Part shown: piece after piece, positions 1 to 6,923 of the stretch
How the letters are laid out: each line of letters begins with the position of its first letter
Numbering within the stretch: position 1 is the stretch's first letter
Assembly (NCBI GenBank): GCA_044338255.1
Contig: JBIILZ010000137.1
Span: forward strand, 1-9,185
DNA: 9,185 nucleotides
Direction: 5' to 3'
From: CAIUVD01 sp044338255
GTDB taxonomy: Bacteria > Planctomycetota > UBA11346
Notes under the pieces: generated by a model
Seen by the model: only the letters and a program-made list of their open reading frames with translations
Told to the model about the DNA's origin: nothing
Databases searched by the model: none
Program-made: the position numbers and the translations under genes

Positions 1-1
1 A

Positions 2-103
2 CACCTGGTCAACAAAAACGGATGGATCTGCATCGCCCTACAGGCGCTTGGTATTTCAGAGGATTGCATCAAGCCCGTGCTTTCACGATTGGAATTATAT
101 TAA
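2..103 (+). CDS. Possible C-terminal end of an unknown protein (partial)
   Basis: The second forward frame is open from the window edge to a TAA at 101-103, giving 33 residues that end in LSRLELY. The composition (hydrophobic and charged residues alternating in a helix-like way) looks more protein-like than the other two frames, and the stop is followed by clearly non-coding sequence. I do not recognise the family. With only 33 codons this could be chance. If real, it is the gene upstream of the CRISPR locus, transcribed in the same direction, with its start outside the window. Confidence 0.3.
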   Translation, partial: HLVNKNGWICIALQALGISEDCIKPVLSRLELY

Positions 104-326
104 AATTCGAACTCTTGAGTGTGCGGGAGAAGGTATGACCTGTGGCTGATGGTCGATTTCGCCCGGGAGGAACCTCCGGCAGCGGAGAATTCGCGCTGTG
201 ATAGATATCTGCGGAGTACGGGTGTAGCATCACGCCAACCGCCCCTTACACATTAACACCTCCTCTAAGCCAACTAAGATTAACTATTTCTGGAACACGC
301 ATGTCTGCATCTCAACCGAACAACCT
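104..326. other. Intergenic region upstream of the cas operon
   Basis: No convincing gene lies here on either strand. The stretch becomes AT-richer toward 240-300 than the genes beside it. Visible elements are a short dyad GGAGG-AA-CCTCC at 166-177, an 8-nt palindrome AGATATCT at 203-210, and a promoter-like pair at 253-280. I see no T-tract terminator for the possible upstream gene. The dyads could be operator sites for a cas regulator, but both are short and may be chance. Confidence 0.5.
253..280 (+). promoter_or_regulatory. Candidate sigma-70 promoter for the cas operon
   Basis: TTAACA at 253-258 matches the -35 consensus at five of six positions. TAAGAT at 275-280 matches the -10 consensus at four of six, with a 16-nt spacer. 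Transcription would start near 287, leaving a leader of about 40 nt before the cas3 GTG. It is the best-placed pair I found by eye, but such matches are common in AT-richer DNA and nothing else in the sequence confirms it. Confidence 0.35.
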
Positions 327-333
327 GTGCTAG
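301..333 (+). CDS. Possible 10-residue leader ORF overlapping the cas3 start
   Basis: ATG at 301 opens a ten-codon frame (MSASQPNNLC) that stops at TAG 331-333, overlapping the cas3 GTG at 327 in a different frame. A weak GGA lies at 292-294, about 6 nt before the ATG. The cas3 GTG itself has no visible Shine-Dalgarno sequence, so ribosomes finishing this mini-ORF could re-initiate on cas3. It could equally be the original cas3 start separated by a one-base frameshift, or chance. Confidence 0.25.
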   Translation: MSASQPNNLC

Positions 334-2561
334 CCCATACGCCGTCCCAGCCGGGGCAGAAACCGCACGCACTGGCTGAACATTTATTGGGCGTCGGACG
401 ATTGGCTGGCGAGGCAGGCCGCACATGCGGCATCAATACCTGGAGCCAGCTCGCAGGCCGGTGGCACGATCTCGGCAAGTTCCGTCCGCGTTTTCAAGCA
501 TATCTGCGCGGTGAGGTGAAAAAAGGTGACAACACCTCGCATAAGCTGGCTGGTGCAGCCTGGGCGCTCGAGCACCTCGCGCGGCATCCTGCGGGCATGC
601 CGATCGCCCTGGCGATTGGCGGACATCACGGGGGCCTACCGGCGTGGTCCAGCGCCACGGGCGGCCTATCGCAGCGATGGGAACAAGCGAAGCAGGAACT
701 GGCCGAGGCCCGTGTTGGCGGCGCAGGCGATCATCTGACGGGCGATCCGGGTCCGGTTGATCCTGCGTTGGACGCCACCATGCGGTCGCTATCAGACGAG
801 GATCGAAAATTCGCCTGCGAGTTGCTGACTCGCATGCTGTTCAGCACCCTGATCGACGCTGATTGGGCGGATACCACCGCGTATCATGACGGCGTCCCGG
901 CCAACCCGGTTGATGCCCCGGCCGAGCGCACGGCCATGCAGCAACTGGCGGATAGACTTGATCGGCATCTGCAGTCACTGACAGGTGACGGGCCAGTAAA
1001 TCAGCAGCGCCGCGCCGTACAGACGGCCTGCCGCACTGCCGCCGAGGGCCCAGTCGGCATTCACGAACTGACGGTGCCGACCGGGGGTGGTAAGACTCTG
1101 GCCGCAATGCTGTTTGCGTTGCGGCATGCGGTGGTTCATGGCTTGCGGCGGGTGGTGGTGGTCCTGCCGTTCACCAGCATCATCGAACAAAATGCTGCCG
1201 TCTATCGCCAGATCTTTGGCGACGACGCGGTGTTGGAACATCACAGTAATCTTGATCCAGAGGCAGATCAGGCAGGCACAGGACACCTGTGGAAACTGCG
1301 CGCAGAAACCTGGGATGCCCCCATCATCGTCACCACCAATGTCCAGTTCCTCGAATCGCTGCACACCAACCTACCCAGCAGGGTGCGCAAGCTGCACCGC
1401 TTGGCGCAGTCGGTGGTGATCCTTGATGAATGCCAGGCTTTGCCCTTGCCGCTGTTGGATGCTACCTGCGACACCCTCCGCGTGTTCAGCCGGATCTTCC
1501 GCACCACGCTGGTCACCTGCACCGCAACACAGCCGGCATTGCGGCCGTCATCGGTGCTGGGCCAGCATCATGAGCGACTGGGCGCTGGGATCAGAACGAT
1601 CATTGCTGACCCGGCACCATTATTCGCCGCGTTGTCACGGGTCACGGTCGCGTGGCCAGTTGACCCCACGCTGCCTGTGGGATGGCCTGAATTGGCCCGG
1701 GATCTTGCAGCGGAATCCCGGGCACTGGTCATCGTGCATCGTCGTCAGGACGCCCGCGAATTGACCCTGGCGGTGGATGCTGTCACCGGCGATGAGTCCA
1801 CTATCCACCTGTCGGCGCAAATGATCCCGGCTCATCGTAGCCTAGTGCTGGCCGAGATCCGGCGGCGTCTGTTGGACGGTGAACCTTGCCGCGTGGTTGC
1901 GACCACACTGGTCGAGGCAGGCGTGGATCTGGATTTCCCGGTGGTCTTCCGTTGTCTCGGTGGCCTGGATGCCTTGGCCCAAGCCGCGGGCCGCTGCAAC
2001 CGCGAGGGTCGCCTCGCGACGGGTCACTTTCGCGTGTTCCGCGCCCCAACCGCGCCGCCACCTGGAATGGATGTAAATCTCAACATCACCCTGGGCCTGC
2101 TGCGCCAGGGCCCCGTTGATTTGCAGGACCCCGCGGTTTTTCAGCGCTACTTTACCGAATTGTATCAGCAGGCCACCGACGCCGCCGGCATCTGCAGCTT
2201 TCGCCAGGGCGTGCACAGCGACTTTCCCGAGATCGCAGCGCGCTATCGCGTCATCGACAACGACCACTCCCGCGCGGTGGTGGTGGATTGGCCCGGTCTG
2301 GTTCCTACCATCCGCTCGTCCATCGCGCGACTGCGCACCGGCTTTCCATCGGGCGACGACCTGCGCCGAGTGCAACGCGCCAGCGCCACGTTGCCGGTGC
2401 GTACCGTAGGCATGTGGCTGGCCAGCGGCCTGCTGACCGCCCATGCCCGCCACCCGGTGCCGGTGCTGAACCTTGAGGGTCAGGCCTGGCTCTACGATGA
2501 GCGATTTGGTCTCTGTCCCGAGGCCGACCCCGAACCCCCCACCGCCAGTCTGATCCTTTGA
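327..2561 (+). CDS. cas3: Cas3, type I-C CRISPR nuclease-helicase
   Basis: A 744-residue Cas3: an ATP-dependent 3'-5' single-strand DNA translocase with an HD nuclease, recruited by the target-bound surveillance complex to degrade invading DNA. The N-terminal HD domain (about residues 1-215) shows H19, the HD pair H47-D48 in WHDLGK, H72, the pair H100-H101 in GGHHGG, and LIDADW (D177, D179). The superfamily 2 helicase follows: Walker A PTGGGKT at 251-257, DECQ at 367-370 (motif II), TATQP at 399-403 (motif III), ATTLVEAGVDLD from 525 (motif V) and QAAGRCNREGR at 552-562 (motif VI). About 600-744 is the accessory C-terminal region. The GTG start gives MLAHTP, which aligns with the usual Cas3 N-terminus just before the HD fold, and no in-frame ATG lies close upstream. 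The start lacks a clear ribosome site. All catalytic motifs are intact. Its position first in the operon is typical of type I-C. Confidence 0.97.
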   Translation: MLAHTPSQPGQKPHALAEHLLGVGRLAGEAGRTCGINTWSQLAGRWHDLGKFRPRFQAYLRGEVKKGDNTSHKLAGAAWALEHLARHPAGMPIALAIGGHHGGLPAWSSATGGLSQRWEQAKQELAEARVGGAGDHLTGDPGPVDPALDATMRSLSDEDRKFACELLTRMLFSTLIDADWADTTAYHDGVPANPVDAPAERTAMQQLADRLDRHLQSLTGDGPVNQQRRAVQTACRTAAEGPVGIHELTVPTGGGKTLAAMLFALRHAVVHGLRRVVVVLPFTSIIEQNAAVYRQIFGDDAVLEHHSNLDPEADQAGTGHLWKLRAETWDAPIIVTTNVQFLESLHTNLPSRVRKLHRLAQSVVILDECQALPLPLLDATCDTLRVFSRIFRTTLVTCTATQPALRPSSVLGQHHERLGAGIRTIIADPAPLFAALSRVTVAWPVDPTLPVGWPELARDLAAESRALVIVHRRQDARELTLAVDAVTGDESTIHLSAQMIPAHRSLVLAEIRRRLLDGEPCRVVATTLVEAGVDLDFPVVFRCLGGLDALAQAAGRCNREGRLATGHFRVFRAPTAPPPGMDVNLNITLGLLRQGPVDLQDPAVFQRYFTELYQQATDAAGICSFRQGVHSDFPEIAARYRVIDNDHSRAVVVDWPGLVPTIRSSIARLRTGFPSGDDLRRVQRASATLPVRTVGMWLASGLLTAHARHPVPVLNLEGQAWLYDERFGLCPEADPEPPTASLIL

Positions 2562-2568
2562 CCTCTTC

Positions 2569-2607
2569 CGCGCAACGAATGTTGCGCGCAACGCCTTTCC
2601 CCGGCGT
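2569..2607 (+). promoter_or_regulatory. Tandem hairpins in the cas3-cas5c gap
   Basis: The 60-nt gap between cas3 and cas5c holds a perfect 8-bp stem, CGCGCAAC at 2569-2576 and GTTGCGCG at 2581-2588, with a 4-nt loop (GAAT). A second, weaker stem follows: ACGCC 2591-2595 with GGCGT 2603-2607. There is no run of T after either stem, so a full Rho-independent terminator is unlikely. They could be an RNA processing or stability element, or a partial attenuator that sets cas3 apart from the genes for the effector complex. Confidence 0.55.
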
Positions 2608-2621
2608 CAGGATGACCACAA

Positions 2622-3365
2622 ATGCCCCAGACCCCCATCCGACTTGCTCTGCGCGCCAGTGGCCCGCTGGCCTGCTTCACCCGACCGGAATGCGGCATTG
2701 AACGGGTTAGCTATCCCTGGATCACCCCCAGCGCCGCCCGTGCCCTGTTCGAGGCCGTGCTGTGGAAACCCCGCATGCGCTACGAAATACGTGAGATCCG
2801 CGTGCTGCGCCCAATTCGCTTTCAGGCGATCCGCCGCAACGAAATCGGGTGCCGCATCGCCCTCAAAGAAGCCAGCAGCGACGAACACCTGCTCTGTGAC
2901 CAGGAGCGCCAGCAGCGCAACACCTTGGCCCTAGCCGACGTCGATTACGCCCTGACGGCGAATCTGTACCTGCGCGACGACCTGCGCGAGCGCCCGGACG
3001 AGGCCGACGATGATGGTCAGCCGATCTATCGCCACGGTGCCAGCGACAACCACGGCAAATACCGGGCCATGTTCGAACGCCGACTGGCCAAGGGCCAATG
3101 CTTTCACCGACCCTACTTGGGCTGCCGCGAATTCGCCGCTGATGTCCGCCCGCTCGACGGCAGCGAAAAGTCTATTCCGATGGACATGGATCACGGACCG
3201 ATGTTGTACGATTTCGAATTTCCCGTCAGCGATGCCGATCGGCAGCGCGACGGCGGTCACCGCTGGCGGGCTGGTCAGGCCAAGCCGCTGGTGTACTTGG
3301 CAAATTTGGTGCAAGGTGTGGTGGCTGTGCCGGCGCAGGCCGATGTTGCGGCGGGGCGGCCATGA
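2622..3365 (+). CDS. cas5c: Cas5c (Cas5d), crRNA-processing and Cascade subunit
   Basis: A 247-residue type I-C Cas5. In this subtype Cas5c replaces Cas6: it cuts the precursor crRNA at the base of the repeat hairpin, stays on the 5' handle, and joins Cas7c and Cas8c in the surveillance complex. Diagnostic stretches are ACFTRPE (17-23), ERVSY (27-31), TPSAAR (35-40), LWKP (47-50), PIRF (64-67), RRNEIG (71-76), HGKY (144-147) and CFHRPYLGCREFAA (160-173). The Bacillus halodurans enzyme uses Tyr46, Lys116 and His117. By motif alignment the equivalents here are Leu47, Lys146 and Tyr147, so only the lysine is kept. ATG 2622 is preceded by AGGA at 2609-2612, and the protein begins a few residues before the conserved fold, as expected. 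The stop overlaps the cas8c start by 4 nt (ATGA). Confidence 0.95.
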   Translation: MPQTPIRLALRASGPLACFTRPECGIERVSYPWITPSAARALFEAVLWKPRMRYEIREIRVLRPIRFQAIRRNEIGCRIALKEASSDEHLLCDQERQQRNTLALADVDYALTANLYLRDDLRERPDEADDDGQPIYRHGASDNHGKYRAMFERRLAKGQCFHRPYLGCREFAADVRPLDGSEKSIPMDMDHGPMLYDFEFPVSDADRQRDGGHRWRAGQAKPLVYLANLVQGVVAVPAQADVAAGRP

Positions 3366-5266
3366 TCTTGCAATCGCTGATTCGATTGGCCGAGCGGGAG
3401 CGGTTGCTGCCTCCGCCAGGATTCTGGCGAGAGGACGTATCGTGGGTGGTGGTGGTCACAGCAGATGGTCAGGTGTTGCGCGTCGACGGGCCCGAGGTCC
3501 GCACCATCCCCGCCGAGGGGAAGAAGAAGGCCAAGGTCGAGGAACTGTCGCGCTGGGTCTGGGCGCCGGCCGTGGACATGAACAACCCGGGCGTGACTGC
3601 CGATAGCATCATTGCCAAGGCTGAACGACTTTTCGGCTGGATCGAGGAAGCCAAGCACAGCGAGAAGGCGGTGAAGGATGCCGTCTCCAGAAGGGCATCA
3701 CAACTCGAACTCATTCGCGCGATCGGGACACGATGCCCGGATGACGTCGGGATGCTCGCTTGGTTGGCGGCTCTGGGTCGCATCGCGGCTGATCCGCTGT
3801 GTCTAGCCGGGGCCCCAGGCATGACCGAACACAGCCAACGCAAACCTGCGACCTATCGGTGTTGTCTGACCGATTGCAGTTTCTCCATGGCCCAAGTATT
3901 GAGTGAGCGTTTTGCCTTCAGATTGGATGGCGATGGCGACCTGATCGTTCAGCGGCCGGCGGTGCGCGAAGCCATCGCTGCCTGGGCCGCTGAACGCGAT
4001 GCCAAATTGGATCGCGGTGAATGCATTCTGAGCGGCCAAGTGGGACCTCTATCTGACAAACATCCGCAAGTATTGTTGTTTCCAGGCTCGTGGGTGTCCT
4101 TGATCTCGTGTAGTGATGAGCACAAGGCGTTCGCTCATTATGGTCGAGACAACCTAGATAACGCGCCTGTCCATCTAACCACGGCGCGACAGTTGGCGAT
4201 CGCTACCGCCCGACTGATCAGCGATGGCGATTTCGTACCTCCTGGCGCAAGCCAACCTTTGCCCAAGCGTCATCTACGTCTGCCCGGTGATACCGTGGTG
4301 CTCTACTGGTGCGAGGTCGGTGCCGAGGGTGATCCGCTCGATGATCCCTGGATGGCCGCGCTGGTTGATCCCACCAGGGCGGATCCAAATCAGGCCGCGG
4401 CTTGTTACACGCAGCCGTGGCGTGGCACTGGGCGCGACCTGTGCGATCTCGACCAGACCTTTCACACGCTGGTTCTTGGCCCCAACAACAAACGTGTCGT
4501 GTTGCGCGGCGCTAGCACCCGTACCATCGGTTCTGTTGCGGCATCTGTCCGTCGATGGCAGGACGATCTCGCCATCGTGCCACGCTATCCTAACGAGCGC
4601 ATCGGCCTGCGTGACCTGATTCAAAGCACGGTGTCGGCCAAGGCCAAGAAGAGACCCGATCCCGCGCCTGATTTGGCCGCTCAGCTATACCTGTGTGCCA
4701 TCGAGGCTGACCGCAAACCGCCAGCCAGTCTGCTGTCGGTCGTGCTGGGGCGCATCCGCAGCCATGATGGCAACGCCGACACAAACGACCTGACCGTCAG
4801 CACCGCCCGCGTGGCGCTGATCAAACTCATCCTCATCCGCCGCTATGACCGGAAGGTGCCTATGTCCCTCGATCCCGACCACCCCAGCACGTCCTACCAT
4901 CTGGGTCGCCTGTTTTGTCTGCTGGAACGCATCCAGGGCGAGGCACTCGACGATGTGAATGCCTCTATTGCCGACCGTTTCCTCGGTTCGGCCATGGCGA
5001 CTCCGTCCATGGTCTTTCCGCGCCTCATGAAGTTGTCGCATCATCACCTGCGCAAGCTGTCGGGCAAAAACTCCGGTCGCGCTGTTAACCTGGACAAACT
5101 CAAGGATCAGATCCTTGGCCGATTCCAGACCTTGCCTCGCATCCTGCAGCTTGAGGACCAGGGCATGTTTATCATCGGCTATCATCATCAACGAGCTGAG
5201 TTCTTCCGAAAGAAGGACCAGTCCGCCACCACCGACCTCATCTCTGACCCCGCAGGAATCCCATGA
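3362..5266 (+). CDS. cas8c: Cas8c (Csd1), large subunit of the type I-C complex
   Basis: A 634-residue Cas8c/Csd1, the large subunit that recognises the PAM, helps open the target duplex and provides the docking surface for Cas3. The N-terminus (MILQSLIRLAER, then LPPPGFWRE) is typical of Csd1. The middle has CILSGQVGPL from residue 221, followed by a stretch resembling the family pattern of a hydrophobic strand then AFxxYG. The C-terminal 130 residues are the best conserved: HLGRLF at 513-518, FGSAxATP-like FLGSAMATP, VFPRLMKLSHHH, and EDQGMFIIGYHHQRAEFF from 598. ATG 3362 overlaps the cas5c stop and the stop overlaps the cas7c start, each by ATGA, which implies translational coupling. The C-terminal part probably also yields a separate small subunit from an internal start at 4862. 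Confidence 0.95.
   Translation: MILQSLIRLAERERLLPPPGFWREDVSWVVVVTADGQVLRVDGPEVRTIPAEGKKKAKVEELSRWVWAPAVDMNNPGVTADSIIAKAERLFGWIEEAKHSEKAVKDAVSRRASQLELIRAIGTRCPDDVGMLAWLAALGRIAADPLCLAGAPGMTEHSQRKPATYRCCLTDCSFSMAQVLSERFAFRLDGDGDLIVQRPAVREAIAAWAAERDAKLDRGECILSGQVGPLSDKHPQVLLFPGSWVSLISCSDEHKAFAHYGRDNLDNAPVHLTTARQLAIATARLISDGDFVPPGASQPLPKRHLRLPGDTVVLYWCEVGAEGDPLDDPWMAALVDPTRADPNQAAACYTQPWRGTGRDLCDLDQTFHTLVLGPNNKRVVLRGASTRTIGSVAASVRRWQDDLAIVPRYPNERIGLRDLIQSTVSAKAKKRPDPAPDLAAQLYLCAIEADRKPPASLLSVVLGRIRSHDGNADTNDLTVSTARVALIKLILIRRYDRKVPMSLDPDHPSTSYHLGRLFCLLERIQGEALDDVNASIADRFLGSAMATPSMVFPRLMKLSHHHLRKLSGKNSGRAVNLDKLKDQILGRFQTLPRILQLEDQGMFIIGYHHQRAEFFRKKDQSATTDLISDPAGIP
4862..5266 (+). CDS. cas11c: Predicted Cas11c small subunit, internal start in cas8c
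   Basis: Type I-C complexes contain a small subunit, Cas11c, made by independent translation of the 3' end of cas8c; this was shown for I-B, I-C and I-D systems. Here an in-frame ATG, codon 501 of cas8c, is preceded by GGAAGG at 4851-4856 with a 5-nt spacer, a better ribosome site than most real starts in this operon. The product would be 134 residues, beginning MSLDPDHP and running through HLGRLF and the helical C-terminal domain to the shared stop. Cas11 subunits form the belly of the complex and contact the displaced strand and the Cas7 backbone. Seen: the start, spacing and frame. Inferred: that it is used. Confidence 0.75.
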   Translation: MSLDPDHPSTSYHLGRLFCLLERIQGEALDDVNASIADRFLGSAMATPSMVFPRLMKLSHHHLRKLSGKNSGRAVNLDKLKDQILGRFQTLPRILQLEDQGMFIIGYHHQRAEFFRKKDQSATTDLISDPAGIP

Positions 5267-6243
5267 GCAATCTTCCCCGCTGCGACTTCGTCCTCCTCTT
5301 CGACTGCCAGGATGGCAATCCCAATGGCGACCCTGATGCCGGCAACATGCCGCGCGTCGATCCTGAAACCCAGCACGGCCTGGTCAGTGATGTCTGTCAA
5401 AAGCGCAAAGTCCGCGACTGGGTGTATCTCAGCCAGCGCGAAGCTGATGGCAGCCTGAAGCCCGGCTTTGACATCTTCTTTGGCCACAGCGGTATCCCCG
5501 ATCGTCGCATTCTAAACGACCAGATCGAGGCAGCGCATAAGAAGGCTGTCGAAGCGCCTGCTATCCAAGAGCGAATGAAGGCCTTGAAAAAGGACGGCGA
5601 CAAGAAGCAGGTGGCCGCCCAGGCCGCCAGAACCGAATTGTGTGCCACCCGTTTCGATATCCGCACCTTTGGGGCGGTGCTGTCCACCGGTGATTTCAGC
5701 GCTGGCCAGGTTCGTGGACCCATGCAGTGCACCTTTGCCCGTTCAGTGGATCCCATCCTGGGGCTTGAGGCCTGCATCACCCGTAAGGCAGTCACCAAGG
5801 CAGAGGACGCGGAAGGGCAGATGAAGGAGCACGGTGAGATCGTCGGCACCATGGGCCGCAAGCACCTCATCCCCTACGGCCTATTTCAAAGCCACTGGTT
5901 CTTCTCGCCACTGCTGGCCAAGGACACCGGCTTTGGCGCAGCAGATTTGAAGATCGTGTGCGAGGCCCTGCTGGCGATGTTCGAGACCGACCGCAGCGCC
6001 AGTCGCGGGATGATGGCCACGCGTGAGCTGGTGGTGTTCCGCCACGACAGCGCCCTGGGCAATGCCCGCGCCCAGACGTTGTTTGATCGGGTGCGGGTAC
6101 AGCGCAAGGCCGAGGTGACGGCGGCCCGCCGCTTTACCGATTATGATCTGCAGGTGGATCTGGCCGGGCTGCCGTCTGGCGTGCAGGGATACCGCTTGGC
6201 GGATGACGTGCACCGCGCGGCATTCTATAAATCCCTGGAATAA
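5263..6243 (+). CDS. cas7c: Cas7c (Csd2), backbone subunit of the type I-C complex
   Basis: A 326-residue Cas7 of the Csd2/Csh2 family, a RAMP protein that polymerises along the crRNA spacer to form the backbone of the surveillance complex. The N-terminal signature DFVLLFDCQDGNPNGDPDAG (8-27) continues into NMPRVDPETQHGLVSDVCQKRKVRD, close to the family consensus. Later conserved parts are FDIRTFGAVLSTG (131-143), AGQVRGPMQ (147-155), GTMGRKHLIPYGLF (195-208) and RGMMATRELVVFRHD (248-262). A lysine-rich segment at 105-116 (MKALKKDGDKKQ) falls in a region that is normally variable. ATG 5263 overlaps the cas8c stop; AGGA at 5254-5257 is a good ribosome site, fitting the need for many copies per complex. 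Confidence 0.96.
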   Translation: MSNLPRCDFVLLFDCQDGNPNGDPDAGNMPRVDPETQHGLVSDVCQKRKVRDWVYLSQREADGSLKPGFDIFFGHSGIPDRRILNDQIEAAHKKAVEAPAIQERMKALKKDGDKKQVAAQAARTELCATRFDIRTFGAVLSTGDFSAGQVRGPMQCTFARSVDPILGLEACITRKAVTKAEDAEGQMKEHGEIVGTMGRKHLIPYGLFQSHWFFSPLLAKDTGFGAADLKIVCEALLAMFETDRSASRGMMATRELVVFRHDSALGNARAQTLFDRVRVQRKAEVTAARRFTDYDLQVDLAGLPSGVQGYRLADDVHRAAFYKSLE

Positions 6244-6248
6244 GCCCA

Positions 6249-6923
6249 ATGGATGACGACTACCTGCCGTTGTCAGCGGTCTTTCGTCATGGGCACTGCC
6301 CGCGACAGGCGTACCTGTTTCATCGCGAAGGGGCGCACGCCGAAAATCGTTTTACCGTCGAGGGCAATCTGCTGCATGCGCGGGTGACCGAGGGCGAGGA
6401 CGAGACTCGACCGGGCATCCGCATTTGCCGATCGATCTGGCTGGTGTCGCACCGGCTGCGGGTACGTGGCATTTCGGATGTGGTCGAGTTCCACACCAAT
6501 ACCGAACAACGTTCCAGCACCCGCAAGCGGGTACTTGGCATTTCGGATGTGGTCGAGTTCCACGGCGACCAGCCGGTGCCGGTGGAATACAAGCGCGGTG
6601 GGACGCGCAACCGTTCTGACGAGCAGGCACAGTTGGCTCTGCAGGCACTGTGTCTAGAGGAGATGCTCGGCCTCCCCGTGCCGACTGGACATATCTGGCA
6701 CGCCAAAACTCGAAAAAGGGAATTGGTTGCTATCGACACTACGCTGCGGCAGACGACTGAGGCCCAGGTCGCAGCGGTACATACCACGCTTGCGGCTGAG
6801 CGCGCACCCGTCGCCGAACTGGGCCGATGGTGCGCGTCTTGCAGCCTGAACGATCATTGCTTGCCCAGCGCCACCGGTGGTCGCTCGGCACAGGATTGGA
6901 TCACGAAGGCATTGAGTGACTAA
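6249..6923 (+). CDS. cas4: Cas4, Fe-S nuclease for prespacer processing
   Basis: A 224-residue Cas4, a RecB-like PD-(D/E)XK nuclease with a 4Fe-4S cluster that works with Cas1 to trim prespacers at the PAM end and set their orientation. Cluster cysteines are C17 (HGHCPRQ) and C195, C198 and C204 (WCASCSLNDHC). Nuclease motifs are H43 (NLLHARV), an aspartate of the GISDVVEFH motif, and E113-Y-K115 in PVEYKRG; the QALCLEEM helix follows. The oddity is that GISDVVEFH occurs twice, at 74-82 and 97-105, through a 23-residue in-frame tandem duplication, giving two candidate motif II aspartates, D77 and D100. The second lies just before PVEYKRG; the first carries the normal upstream context (LVSHRLRVRG). 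The gene starts 5 nt after cas7c with a weak GGAA site at 6237-6240 and overlaps cas1 as TAATG. The reading frame is intact, so activity is plausible but not certain. Confidence 0.94.
   Translation: MDDDYLPLSAVFRHGHCPRQAYLFHREGAHAENRFTVEGNLLHARVTEGEDETRPGIRICRSIWLVSHRLRVRGISDVVEFHTNTEQRSSTRKRVLGISDVVEFHGDQPVPVEYKRGGTRNRSDEQAQLALQALCLEEMLGLPVPTGHIWHAKTRKRELVAIDTTLRQTTEAQVAAVHTTLAAERAPVAELGRWCASCSLNDHCLPSATGGRSAQDWITKALSD
6458..6563 (+). repeat. Direct duplication inside cas4 (37-nt copies, 69-nt period)
   Basis: Two 37-nt segments, 6458-6494 and 6527-6563, differ at one base (G at 6466, T at 6535). Their period is 69 nt, exactly 23 codons, so the frame is kept. At protein level the similarity reaches further upstream: SHRLRVRG (67-74) against STRKRVLG (90-97), followed by the identical GISDVVEFH. 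The 32 nt between the copies share little with the sequence after the second copy. This looks like a tandem duplication whose flanks have diverged while the core has not, or a core re-homogenised by gene conversion. Confidence 0.95.

Noticed and set aside
1842..2591. A 249-codon minus-strand open frame opposite cas3
   Set aside because: It lies wholly opposite a well-supported cas3 helicase region. Long antisense frames are common in GC-rich coding DNA, and the translation has no recognisable motif.
2569..2607. Rho-independent terminator after cas3
   Set aside because: The stems are good, but no run of T follows, and the downstream genes are evidently part of the same locus with no better promoter in the gap.
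2612..2621. ATG at 2612 as the start of cas5c
   Set aside because: It is in a different frame from cas5c and does not lead into the conserved Cas5c N-terminus; ATG 2622 does.
4685..5191. A 168-codon minus-strand open frame opposite the cas8c 3' end
   Set aside because: It is antisense to the conserved Cas8c/Cas11c C-terminal domain and shows no recognisable protein features.
6458..6563. A repeat-spacer-repeat pattern (37-32-37 nt) within cas4, which could be taken for a mini CRISPR
   Set aside because: The repeated sequence is unrelated to the array repeat, has no ATTGAAAC end, and encodes the conserved Cas4 motif in frame in both copies. It is a gene-internal duplication.
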